Shown one piece after another: positions 36,124 to 44,539 of a DNA stretch of 64,000 nt. Origin of the DNA: Hwanghaeella sp965227365. GTDB lineage: Bacteria; Pseudomonadota; Alphaproteobacteria; UBA8366; Aestuariispiraceae. The DNA lies in contig NZ_OZ245754.1 of NCBI RefSeq assembly GCF_965227365.1, positions 248,001 through 312,000 of the forward strand. Direction: 5' to 3'. The translations under genes were made by a program, and so were the position numbers. How positions within the stretch are numbered: the stretch's first letter is position 1; every line of letters begins with the position of its first letter. Under the pieces are notes generated by a model. The model did not search any database, was not told the origin of the DNA, and was given only the letters and a program-made list of their open reading frames with translations.

Positions 36124-36153
36124 TTGACGGAAGCTTTTGCTGTGAAATGCTAC
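36124..36153 (+). promoter_or_regulatory. Possible sigma70-type promoter before the second TRAP operon
   Basis: TTGACG at 36124-36129 and TGCTAC at 36148-36153 are separated by 18 bases, within the 245-base gap between soeC and the TRAP dctQ gene. It would make TRAP-GS-ADH a separate transcription unit. The -10 match is only moderate. Confidence 0.3.
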
Positions 36154-36312
36154 CCGCTTCAAAAAAGTGGGGTGCCGGAGTGTTTTTGGTGAGCGGCGAG
36201 GAGGGCGCGCGAAGGAAACGGGTCGCGCCTTGTTTGATTTCTTTTGCCATTTGCGGAACGGCCGAACGGCCCCAAGTTCCGCAAGACTCGACTGCTCTCC
36301 GGTAATCGTCCC

Positions 36313-36882
36313 ATGCCTCGTTGGACCATAGCCTATATCCGTTTCGTCGATGGGCTGAACCGCCGTATCGGCCGGGTCGTCATGTATGGCATCTTCGCAC
36401 TGGTCGCGGTGCTGCTTTGGTCCTCGATTTCCAAAACCTTCTTCGATCCCTCGTTATGGACGCTGGAAGTGGCCCAGTTCCTGATGGTGGCCTATTACAT
36501 CGTGGGCGGGCCCTATTCGATCCAGCTGGGATCCAATGTTCGCATGGATCTGTTCTACGGCAATTGGTCGGATCGGAAAAAGGCCTGCTACGACGCCGTC
36601 ACGGTGCTGATGTTGATCTTCTATCTCGGCGTTCTGCTTTATGGCGGGCTTGGTTCAACCGCCTATTCATTCGGCTATTTCGGCAAGGAGCCGATTGCCT
36701 TCCTGTTCGGTTTGGCCATCGGAACAGAGGAAATTGGCCACCTTGAACGCAGCCCGACCGCGTGGCGGCCCCACCTCTGGCCCATCAAAGTGGTCATGTG
36801 CATCGGATTCCTTCTGATGCTGATGCAAGTGTCTTCCGAGTTGATCAAGGACATTGCCAAAATCCGGAAAGTGTCCCTCTGA
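36313..36882 (+). CDS. dctQ: TRAP transporter small permease, second system
   Basis: The 189-residue protein has four hydrophobic segments of the DctQ fold, with LWTLEVAQFLMVAYYIVGG and NVRMDLFYGNWSDRKK, typical for this family. ATG 36313 starts the conserved part; the upstream in-frame stretch is not hydrophobic. The stop overlaps the dctM start (TGATG). It works with the following DctM and DctP. Confidence 0.86.
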   Translation: MPRWTIAYIRFVDGLNRRIGRVVMYGIFALVAVLLWSSISKTFFDPSLWTLEVAQFLMVAYYIVGGPYSIQLGSNVRMDLFYGNWSDRKKACYDAVTVLMLIFYLGVLLYGGLGSTAYSFGYFGKEPIAFLFGLAIGTEEIGHLERSPTAWRPHLWPIKVVMCIGFLLMLMQVSSELIKDIAKIRKVSL

Positions 36883-38204
36883 TGTCGTACGAATTAATCG
36901 CCATCCTGATGTTCTCGTCGATGATGCTTATGCTGATGACGGGTCAACGTGTCTTCGGCGCGATCGGCGGCATCGCCGCGATTGCCGCGCTGGCGCTTTG
37001 GGGGACCGGCGGGTCCGATATACCGTTCGCCTCGGCAATGAAGCTGATGAAATGGTATCCGCTGCTGACCCTGCCGATGTTCATCTTCATGGGCTATGTC
37101 CTGTCGGAATCGAAAATCGCCGACGATCTCTACAAGATGTTCCATGTTTGGATGGGGCCGGTTCCCGGCGGCCTGGCGATCGGGACGATCGGGCTGATGG
37201 TGCTGATTTCCGCGATGAACGGTCTATCCGTGGCCGGGATGGCGATCGGCGCGACCATTGCCCTGCCTGAACTGCTAAAGCGCGGTTACGACAAACGAAT
37301 GGTGACCGGGGTCATACAGGCCGGGTCGTCATTGGGGATTCTGGTTCCGCCATCTGTCGTGCTTGTTCTGTATGCGATGATCGCCCGCCAGCCGGTCGGT
37401 CAATTGTGGCTGGCGGGGGTGTTCCCGGGCCTGATGATGGCGGCCTTGTTCATCATCTATATCGCCCTGCGCTGCCGTCTCAACCCGAAGCTGGGGCCGG
37501 TTCTGCCGGCCGAGGAAAGAACGGTTCCGCTGGCTGAAAAGATTCGCCTGTTGCAGGCAGGCGTTCTGCCGATCGTGATTTTCGCGTCCATGATGGTGCC
37601 TTTCGTGAACGGTTGGACCAGTCTGGTCGAAAGTTCGGCGATCGGTGCAATGGCGGCCTTCCTCGCCGCGGTGGTGAAGCGGCGCATGACGCGCGAGGTG
37701 TTTGAGGTTTCGGTTCGGCAGACCCTTGCGATCTCCTGCATGTTTATGTGGATCATCCTGGCGGCGTTGGGTTTTGGGGCCGTTTTCGATGGGCTGGGGG
37801 CCGTCCGGGCAATCGATAATCTGTTCACGGAACAGCTCGGGCTCGACCCTTGGACAATCCTTATCCTGATGCAGCTCTCGTTCCTTTTGATGGGCACTTT
37901 CCTGGACGATACGGCCATGCTGGTCATCGTGGCGCCGTTATACGTGCCGCTCGTGAAAGTCCTGGGCTTCGATCTTGTCTGGTATGGCGTGCTTTATACG
38001 ATCACGACGCAGATAGCCTATATGACGCCGCCCTTCGGGTATAATCTGTTCTTGATGCGTGCGATGGCTCCCCCTGAAATCACCTTGCGGGACATCTACG
38101 GATCCATTCTTCCCTTTGTGTGTGTAATGGTGTTGGCGCTTGCGGTGGTCATGGTCTTTCCGAATATTGCACTTTGGTTGCCGCACTATGTTTACGGCCT
38201 TTAA
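36882..38204 (+). CDS. dctM: TRAP transporter large permease, second system
   Basis: This is a 440-residue protein of about 12 membrane segments, with VIQAGSSLGILVPPSVVLVL (family motif GILVPPS) and DDTAMLVIVAPLY. The start ATG overlaps the dctQ stop by 1 base. It belongs to the DctM subgroup seen with organosulfonate- and mannitol-type TRAP systems; the subgroup alone does not fix the ligand. Confidence 0.9.
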   Translation: MSYELIAILMFSSMMLMLMTGQRVFGAIGGIAAIAALALWGTGGSDIPFASAMKLMKWYPLLTLPMFIFMGYVLSESKIADDLYKMFHVWMGPVPGGLAIGTIGLMVLISAMNGLSVAGMAIGATIALPELLKRGYDKRMVTGVIQAGSSLGILVPPSVVLVLYAMIARQPVGQLWLAGVFPGLMMAALFIIYIALRCRLNPKLGPVLPAEERTVPLAEKIRLLQAGVLPIVIFASMMVPFVNGWTSLVESSAIGAMAAFLAAVVKRRMTREVFEVSVRQTLAISCMFMWIILAALGFGAVFDGLGAVRAIDNLFTEQLGLDPWTILILMQLSFLLMGTFLDDTAMLVIVAPLYVPLVKVLGFDLVWYGVLYTITTQIAYMTPPFGYNLFLMRAMAPPEITLRDIYGSILPFVCVMVLALAVVMVFPNIALWLPHYVYGL

Positions 38205-38279
38205 CAGAGCTCCGAAAAGGAGCCGTATCGCGGGCTCAATCCGCTCGGTTTCAACAACGTTAAGAACAAGGAGTAGAAA

Positions 38280-39314
38280 ATGACTACGAGACGTAAGTTT
38301 CTTGCTGGTGCCGGTGTCGCCGGTGCGGCGGCCCTGGCGGCCCCGGCCGTACACGCCCAGTCCAAGATCAAATGGCGCATGCAGACCTATGCTGGTCCGG
38401 CGCTTGCCGAACACGTGATCAAACCGGCTATCGACAGCTTCAACAAGATCGCCGGCGATCAGATGGAGATCGAACTCTATTTCGCGGATCAGCTGGTTCC
38501 GACCAGCGAGTTGTTCCGAGCGATGCAAAGCGGCACGATCGACGCGGTCCAGTCCGACGACGACTCCATGGCCTCACCGACGGAAGTTACGGTCTTCGGC
38601 GGGTACTTCCCGTTCGCCAGCCGCTATTCGCTCGACGTGCCGGTGCTGTTCAATCAGTACGGCCTGAACGAGATTTGGGACGCGGAATACTCCAAGGTCG
38701 GGGTGAAGCATATCTCCGCCGGTTCCTGGGATCCGTGCCACTTTGCCACCAAGGATCCGATCCGCAGTCTCGCCGACCTGAAGGGCAAGCGGGTTTTCAC
38801 CTTCCCGACCGCGGGCCGTTTCTTGACCCAGTTCGGTGTCGTGCCGGTCACGCTGCCCTGGGAAGACATCGAAGTCGCCGTCCAAACCGGTGAACTGGAC
38901 GGCATTGCTTGGTCCGGTATCACGGAAGACTACACCGTGGGCTGGGCGGACGTGACCAATTATTTCCTGACCAACAACATTTCCGGCGCCTGGGCGGGGT
39001 CCTTCTTCGCCAACATGGACCGTTGGAACGAGTTGCCGGATAACCTGAAGGAACTGGTCAAGGTCACCTTCGACAGCTCCCACTATTACCGTCAGTGGTG
39101 GTACTGGGGCGGCGAGGCTTCGCTGCGGGTCAACGGCACGAAGATGGAACTGACCTCCATTCCGGACAAGGAGTGGGAGCAGGTCGAACAGGCCGCCGTG
39201 AAGTTCTGGGACGAAATCGCCTCTGAATCCGAAACCAAGGCGAAGGTCGTGGAAATCTTCAAGAAGTACAACGCCGATATGGTTAAGGCTGGACGTCCCT
39301 ACCGCTATAGCTAA
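38280..39314 (+). CDS. dctP: TRAP transporter solute-binding protein with twin-arginine signal
   Basis: The 344-residue precursor begins MTTRRKFLAGAGVAGAAAL, a twin-arginine signal with cleavage near VHA-QS, so it is probably exported folded. The mature DctP domain contains GKRVFTFPTAGRFLTQFG. That region holds the usual ligand arginine, but here the alignment has TAGR, not the IRVP-type motif of classical carboxylate binders. The ligand may thus differ from a simple dicarboxylate. It follows dctM by 75 bases and precedes a GS-family ligase. Confidence 0.88.
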   Translation: MTTRRKFLAGAGVAGAAALAAPAVHAQSKIKWRMQTYAGPALAEHVIKPAIDSFNKIAGDQMEIELYFADQLVPTSELFRAMQSGTIDAVQSDDDSMASPTEVTVFGGYFPFASRYSLDVPVLFNQYGLNEIWDAEYSKVGVKHISAGSWDPCHFATKDPIRSLADLKGKRVFTFPTAGRFLTQFGVVPVTLPWEDIEVAVQTGELDGIAWSGITEDYTVGWADVTNYFLTNNISGAWAGSFFANMDRWNELPDNLKELVKVTFDSSHYYRQWWYWGGEASLRVNGTKMELTSIPDKEWEQVEQAAVKFWDEIASESETKAKVVEIFKKYNADMVKAGRPYRYS

Positions 39315-39334
39315 TAAGGGCGTTCAAACGGTTC

Positions 39335-39361
39335 TGTGGGGCGCCGTTCGTGCGCCCCACA
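39335..39361 (+). terminator. Hairpin after dctP
   Basis: Arms TGTGGGGCGC and GCGCCCCACA form a perfect 10-bp stem with loop CGTTCGT, starting 20 bases after the dctP stop. No T-run. It probably stabilises the high-level dctP transcript or partly terminates before the GS-like gene. Confidence 0.55.
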
Positions 39362-39395
39362 CTTCCTTCAAGTCAGCAAAAAAACGGAAGCAGTC

Positions 39396-40763
39396 ATGCC
39401 GGGCAACCTAACATTCGAAGAATTGAAAACCGCCGTCGAAAAAGGCGAAATCGACACTGTGCTGGCGGTACAGGTCGATATGCAGGGCCGCCTGATGGGC
39501 AAACGCTTCCAAGCGGAATTCTTTATTGAAAGCGGTCATGAGGAGACTCATAGCTGCAACTATCTCCAGGCAACCGATCTGGAGATGGAAACCGTCCAGG
39601 GTTACAAGTCGACCAGTTGGTCTGCCGGTTACGGCGATTACACGATGAAGCCGGATATGACGACGCTGCGGCGCCTGCCATGGCTGGAAGGCACGGCCAT
39701 GGTCCTCTGCGACGTGTTGGATCACCACACCCATGAAGACGTTCCCCATTCGCCGCGCGCCGTGCTGAAGAAGCAGGTCAAGCGGCTGGAAGCGATGGGG
39801 CTGAAACCCTTCATGGCGTCCGAGTTGGAATTCTTCATGTTCCGGGAGTCCTTCGAGGAAGCCTGCGATGGCGGTTACCGGGACCTCAAGACCTACAGCG
39901 CCTATAATGAGGATTACCATATCTTCCAGACGACCAAGGAAGAGAACGTGATGCGCGCGATCCGAACCGGTCTGCAGGGTGCGGGTATCCCCGTCGAAAA
40001 TACGAAGGGCGAGGCCGATGCCGGACAGGGCGAGGTCAACGTCAAATACAGCGAAGCGGTCGACATGGCCGACAATCACGTCATCATCAAGAATGCCTGC
40101 AAGGAAATCGCCTGGCAGAAGGGGCATGCTCTGACCTTCCTGGCCAAGTGGAACGCCAAGATGGCGGGCAGTTCCTGCCACGTTCATCAATCCCTGTGGA
40201 CGCTGGACGGAAAGTCGGCCTTTCTGGATCCGGACGGACAGTACGGCATGTCGGACCTGATGAAGCATTACCTGGCGGGGCTGCTCGCCCATGCCGGCGA
40301 GTTCACGTACTTCCTCGCTCCCTACGTCAACAGCTACAAGCGGTTCAAGGAAGGCACTTTCGCGCCGACCAAGGCGATCTGGTCTCTGGACAACCGCACG
40401 GCGGGGTACCGCCTTGTCGGTGAAGGCACGAAGGGCATCCGTGTGGAATGCCGCGTCGGCGGATCCGACCTGAACCCGTATCTCGCCTATGCGGCGATGC
40501 TGGCGGCCGGGATCGACGGGATCGAGAACAAGCTGGAGCTGGAACCGGAATTTGCCGGCGACGCCTATAAGGCTGCCCGGGCGCGCAGCATACCAAGCAC
40601 GCTGCGCGAAGCGACGGTTGCCTTGAAGAAATCGAAAATGCTGCGCGCCGCGATGGGAGACGAGGTAGTCGATCACTACGTCCACGCGGCGACGTGGGAA
40701 CAGAAAGCGTTTGATGATGCGGTCACCGATTGGGAAGTGGCGCGCGGTTTTGAAAGGGCTTAA
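39396..40763 (+). CDS. Glutamine synthetase family protein (gamma-glutamyl-amine ligase-like)
   Basis: This 455-residue protein of the GS type I/III fold has the ATP/metal region with SELEFFMF and AGSSCHVHQSLW, and ECRVGGSDLNPYLAYAAMLA near the C terminus. It differs from GlnA in length and lacks the adenylylation tyrosine motif. It groups by eye with PuuA/IpuC-type enzymes that join glutamate to an amine such as putrescine, isopropylamine or ethanolamine. The iron ADH gene starts 4 bases after its stop. A role in handling an amine released or imported by this cluster is likely. Confidence 0.85.
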   Translation: MPGNLTFEELKTAVEKGEIDTVLAVQVDMQGRLMGKRFQAEFFIESGHEETHSCNYLQATDLEMETVQGYKSTSWSAGYGDYTMKPDMTTLRRLPWLEGTAMVLCDVLDHHTHEDVPHSPRAVLKKQVKRLEAMGLKPFMASELEFFMFRESFEEACDGGYRDLKTYSAYNEDYHIFQTTKEENVMRAIRTGLQGAGIPVENTKGEADAGQGEVNVKYSEAVDMADNHVIIKNACKEIAWQKGHALTFLAKWNAKMAGSSCHVHQSLWTLDGKSAFLDPDGQYGMSDLMKHYLAGLLAHAGEFTYFLAPYVNSYKRFKEGTFAPTKAIWSLDNRTAGYRLVGEGTKGIRVECRVGGSDLNPYLAYAAMLAAGIDGIENKLELEPEFAGDAYKAARARSIPSTLREATVALKKSKMLRAAMGDEVVDHYVHAATWEQKAFDDAVTDWEVARGFERA

Positions 40764-40767
40764 GAGA

Positions 40768-41919
40768 ATGCAGGCGAATTGGTCCTATCCCACAACGATC
40801 TGGTTCGGTGCCGGACGGATTGAAGCTCTACCGGACGCGTGTCGCAACGTGGGCATCGAACGCCCCCTGCTGGTGACCGATAGGGGGCTCGCTGACCTTC
40901 CGATCACCGCGCGTGCGTTGGACATTCTGGAAAAAGCGGGGTTGGGCCGTGGCCTGTTCTCCGGCGTCGACGGCAACCCGACCGATACGAACCTGGACGC
41001 GGGTATCGACGCCTTCAAGGCGGGCGGCCATGATGGCGTGATCGCCTTTGGCGGCGGCTCGGCGTTGGATGTCGGCAAATTGATCGCCTTCCAGGCGGAT
41101 CAGGTCCGCCCGGTCTGGGACTTCGAGGATATCGGCGACTGGTTCACTCGCGCGAATGCGGAAGTGATCTGGCCGATTATCGCTGTGCCGACCACATCCG
41201 GCACCGGTTCCGAAGTCGGCCGCGCCGGTGTCGTGACCAATACGGCGGAAGAGGTGAAGAAGGTCATCTTCCACCCGAAAATGCTGCCCAGTGTCGTGAT
41301 CAGCGACCCGGAACTGACCGTCGGTCTGCCTCCGCATATCACGGCCGGCACCGGCATGGATGCCTTCGTCCATAACCTGGAAGCCTATTGTGCACCGACC
41401 TATCACCCGATGTCGGAAGGCATCGCGGTCGAAGGCATGCGCTTGGTGAAGGAATACCTGCCGCGCGCCTATAAGGACGGCACCGATATCGAAGCTCGCG
41501 GCCATATGATGTCCGCCGCGGCGATGGGCGCGGTCGCCTTCCAGAAGGGGCTGGGCGGTGTTCATTCCCTCTCCCATCCGGCGGGTGTGCTGTATCACAC
41601 ACATCATGGCCTGACGAATGCCGTTTACCTGCCCTATGTGCTGGCTTTCAATCGACCGGCGATCGAAGGGAAAATCGATCGACTGGCCGCATGGCTCGGC
41701 ATCGATGGCGGCTTCGACGGGTTCATGAAATACATCTTGGACCTTCGCGCCGAACTTGGGATCGCTCATACGTCCAAGGAAATTGGTATCGATGACGCGC
41801 AGACCGAACGAATGGCTGCTATGGCCGTCGTCGATCCCACGGCCGGCGGCAACCCTGTACCGCTGACCGAGGAAATATGCAGCGACCTCTATCGCCGCGC
41901 CTTGGCCGGCACGGTCTGA
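40768..41919 (+). CDS. Iron-containing (group III) alcohol dehydrogenase
   Basis: The 383-residue protein has the NAD site GGGSALDVGKLIAF and metal ligands spread over MDAFVHNLEAY (Asp and His), HSLSHPAG and HTHHGLTNA. These match the Asp-His-His-His set of iron-dependent ADHs. It interconverts an aldehyde and an alcohol. ATG 40768 is 4 bases after the GS-like stop, so the two are tightly coupled. A semialdehyde or amino alcohol would fit the context. Confidence 0.9.
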   Translation: MQANWSYPTTIWFGAGRIEALPDACRNVGIERPLLVTDRGLADLPITARALDILEKAGLGRGLFSGVDGNPTDTNLDAGIDAFKAGGHDGVIAFGGGSALDVGKLIAFQADQVRPVWDFEDIGDWFTRANAEVIWPIIAVPTTSGTGSEVGRAGVVTNTAEEVKKVIFHPKMLPSVVISDPELTVGLPPHITAGTGMDAFVHNLEAYCAPTYHPMSEGIAVEGMRLVKEYLPRAYKDGTDIEARGHMMSAAAMGAVAFQKGLGGVHSLSHPAGVLYHTHHGLTNAVYLPYVLAFNRPAIEGKIDRLAAWLGIDGGFDGFMKYILDLRAELGIAHTSKEIGIDDAQTERMAAMAVVDPTAGGNPVPLTEEICSDLYRRALAGTV

Positions 41920-41975
41920 CGCGGAAACTGCCTTTCGTTTCGGTTAATTCTTGATTACGCGCGCTTGGAGGCGTC

Positions 41976-42689
41976 ATGGAAGGGTTTCTGGTCCTCGGCT
42001 TTCTGATCGGGATGCAACATGCTCTCGAGGCTGACCATCTTGCCGCCGTCGGCACCATGGCAATCGGCAAGGGAGGATCGAAGCGCGGATTGGCCCTACG
42101 GGGCGCCGTCTGGGGGGTCGGTCATACGATTACCCTGTTCGCGATCTGCTCGGCGGTCATTCTGCTCGGTCTGACGCTAACGGATCAGACGGCTGCGCTG
42201 CTTGAATTCACGGTCGGGTGCATGCTGGTTCTGCTCGGGTTAGATGTTTTCCGGAAGATGCGGAAAAAGAAGATCCATTTCCACGCGCATGACCACGGCG
42301 ACGGCAAGGTTCATCTCCATGCCCATAGCCATCATGGGGCGGTCACGGCGCATGCCGAGGACCGGCACCAGCACCAGCACCCCACAGGCTTCCCGGTCAG
42401 GGCGTTGTTCGTCGGCCTGATCCATGGTGCCGCCGGATCAGCAGGGCTTCTTGCCCTGGCGGTCGCGGCAACGAAGGACGCCTGGACGGCGGTGGCCTAT
42501 GTCCTGGTCTTCGGGATTGGCTCGATTCTCGGGATGGCGGCGCTGACCGCCGTCGCGGCATGGCCGCTGCGAGCGGTCGAGAAACATGCCCTGCGGGCGC
42601 ATGCGGCGCTTAGTATCGCGGCAGGCCTGCTTGCGGTTGCGATCGGCGTCGATGTGATGATCGAGACTTGGGGTACCGCCTTCGCCTGA
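41976..42689 (+). CDS. NicO/UreH-type metal transporter with histidine-rich loop
   Basis: The 237-residue protein has about six hydrophobic segments. The first contains GMQHALEADHLAAV, matching the HX4DH nickel/cobalt transporter signature. A cytoplasmic loop around residues 95-130 is extremely histidine-rich (HFHAHDHGDGKVHLHAHSHH). Relatives export or import nickel or cobalt, or act in urease maturation. It follows the iron ADH by 56 bases; no urease gene is present. Confidence 0.8.
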   Translation: MEGFLVLGFLIGMQHALEADHLAAVGTMAIGKGGSKRGLALRGAVWGVGHTITLFAICSAVILLGLTLTDQTAALLEFTVGCMLVLLGLDVFRKMRKKKIHFHAHDHGDGKVHLHAHSHHGAVTAHAEDRHQHQHPTGFPVRALFVGLIHGAAGSAGLLALAVAATKDAWTAVAYVLVFGIGSILGMAALTAVAAWPLRAVEKHALRAHAALSIAAGLLAVAIGVDVMIETWGTAFA

Positions 42690-42871
42690 GATATTCCTCG
42701 GTGCGTTTTGCATCGATTTGACCGGCCCTTGAGGCCAATCTCAGGCCGTTTCCCGGCAAACTGGAGCGATTCTTGCGTGTGGTATGCTGCACGCTATTCC
42801 CATGATTGTCGGGTTGGCGCATACTGGGCTGTCGGTAGAAGCCGCATGGCCAACCAGAAGGAGGGCCTCGT

Positions 42872-43918
42872 TTGAACGTTTTGATCCTCAGCGCCAGCAG
42901 CAAGGCCTTGTTGGTAAAGGCTTTTCAGGATGCCGTTCGTCCTTTCGGGGGCATTGTCGTTGCGGCCGATCTGGCGGCTGACAGTGCCGCACTGCAGGTC
43001 GCGGATCGGGCTGTCCTTACACCGCGCAGCAATGATCCCCGGTTTCCTGATGCCTTGGAAGCGATCTGCGCCGCCTACGAAATTTCCCTTGTGATTCCCA
43101 CTCGTGACGGCGAACTCGGCCGCTTGGCCGAGTTCGCCGGACGTTTGCGCGCCAATGGTGTTTCGGTCTTGGTTCCGTCGCAGGAAACCATCGATATCTG
43201 CAGCAATTCCTGGCGCTTCATCGCATTCTGCAAGGATAACGGATTCCCGACACCGAAGAGTTATCAGACCGTGTCTGCCGTCGACCGGTTTCCGGTTTTT
43301 TGCCGGGCTGCGGACCGGACCGTGCCGCATCACGCGATGCGGATTTCCAATAAGGAAGCGCTTTCCGCGTATCAGGTTCTGCATGGCGACGTACCGGGTG
43401 GCCTGATCATCCAGGAATTCGTCGATTGGCCGGAATACAGCATCGACGTCCTGATGGATCTTCGTGGGCGGCCGCTGCAGGCGGTTGCGCGGCGGCGTAT
43501 TTCGACGCGGGCCGGTGAGTCATGGAAAACGAGGGTCGAGAAACTGCCCGAGTTGACCGAGGCAGCCTTGGCCTTGTCCGAATTGCTGGGTCTTGTGGGG
43601 CACAATAATTTGCAGGCCTTTTACGATCCTGTCGCAGGGGCCCAGTTCATCGAGGTGAACGCAAGGTTCGGCGGCGCGTCCAATTTGAGCATTCGATCGG
43701 GGCTGGCATCGCCCGAACGGCTGGTGCAGATGGTTTCAGGCAACGCGGCGGCCGCCGCGGCCCCGCGTCCCTTGAACTATGGTGGGATGCTGCTGCGTCA
43801 CGCAGAAGACATTATCGTGGATCACGATCCGGCCGGAGACTGCGTTTCGTGGGAAGAGTTGGCTGTGGAAGCGGATGAAGAAAGCGTCGGCGGGCGGCGG
43901 GCCGCGATTGACAGGTAG
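42872..43918 (+). CDS. ATP-grasp domain protein of unknown substrate
   Basis: This is a 348-residue protein. The N-terminal 100 residues form a pre-ATP-grasp Rossmann-like part (MNVLILSASSKALLVKAF). The ATP-grasp fold follows, with QEFVDWPEYSIDVLMD and the metal-binding FIEVNARFGGAS, as in carbamoyl-phosphate synthase-like and PylC-like ligases. The start is TTG, 6 bases after AAGGAGGG, one of the best ribosome sites in the window. It would ligate a carboxylate to an amine with ATP. No partner gene defines the product. Confidence 0.82.
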   Translation: MNVLILSASSKALLVKAFQDAVRPFGGIVVAADLAADSAALQVADRAVLTPRSNDPRFPDALEAICAAYEISLVIPTRDGELGRLAEFAGRLRANGVSVLVPSQETIDICSNSWRFIAFCKDNGFPTPKSYQTVSAVDRFPVFCRAADRTVPHHAMRISNKEALSAYQVLHGDVPGGLIIQEFVDWPEYSIDVLMDLRGRPLQAVARRRISTRAGESWKTRVEKLPELTEAALALSELLGLVGHNNLQAFYDPVAGAQFIEVNARFGGASNLSIRSGLASPERLVQMVSGNAAAAAAPRPLNYGGMLLRHAEDIIVDHDPAGDCVSWEELAVEADEESVGGRRAAIDR

Positions 43919-44077
43919 TCGATACGCGACGGATACAAGCAACGAATTCCCTTACGGCGACGTTTGGTCGCGATCTATTGAAGTGAAAAGATTGATAGGG
44001 CGGTTCTCACCGGCACGCCGATACACCATATGTGTGGCGCGTTAGTCTTCGGCATACCGCAAACGACGAGGCGGATC

Positions 44078-44539
44078 ATGATGAAATCCATAGGAGTTCT
44101 TGCTCTAATCCTAGCTCTTTCGGCATGCGCCGAGACCGGTCGCGACAGTGCGGTTAACGATACTGCCGCTTCGGACGAAGTGCCGCTCGCGGTAAGCTGG
44201 GGACAGGATGGCTACGGCGATGGATTTATCGTCAAACCGGTGCCGGGCGGCGTCGGACAGTTCCGTCTCCGCGTCTATTACCAGGATCCGTTCTCGACGA
44301 GTTCCACGGGCGTCGTGAACCGATGCTTCGGTCATTGGGATACACAAACCGCCGATGGCGATATCGGCAAGACGGAATCAGATGGCTATTGGCGGATCAA
44401 TTGTGCCAGCGGTCTAAGCGCGGAAGGCGCTTTCGTGATGGACGCAACAGGCAATGGCGTGGGTGAAGGCCTGGACCATCAGGGGCATCCGGTCCGCCTC
44501 AAATTCGGGCCGAATGTTGTACAGTCTAAGAAGGAATAG
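44078..44539 (+). CDS. Small exported lipoprotein, unknown function
   Basis: The 153-residue precursor starts MMKSIGVLALILALSACAET; LSAC is a lipobox, so C17 is the probable lipidated cysteine. The mature part is rich in glycine, aspartate and aromatic residues, with GYGDGFIVKPVPGGVGQF and two further cysteines. I recognise no domain. GAGG lies before the ATG pair at 44078/44081. Its last 14 bases overlap the end of the convergent metallo-hydrolase gene. Confidence 0.78.
   Translation: MMKSIGVLALILALSACAETGRDSAVNDTAASDEVPLAVSWGQDGYGDGFIVKPVPGGVGQFRLRVYYQDPFSTSSTGVVNRCFGHWDTQTADGDIGKTESDGYWRINCASGLSAEGAFVMDATGNGVGEGLDHQGHPVRLKFGPNVVQSKKE

Noticed and set aside
39408..40685. Open frame of 425 codons antisense to the GS-family ligase gene
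   Set aside because: The plus strand carries all GS motifs; the antisense product has no domain and no start signal.
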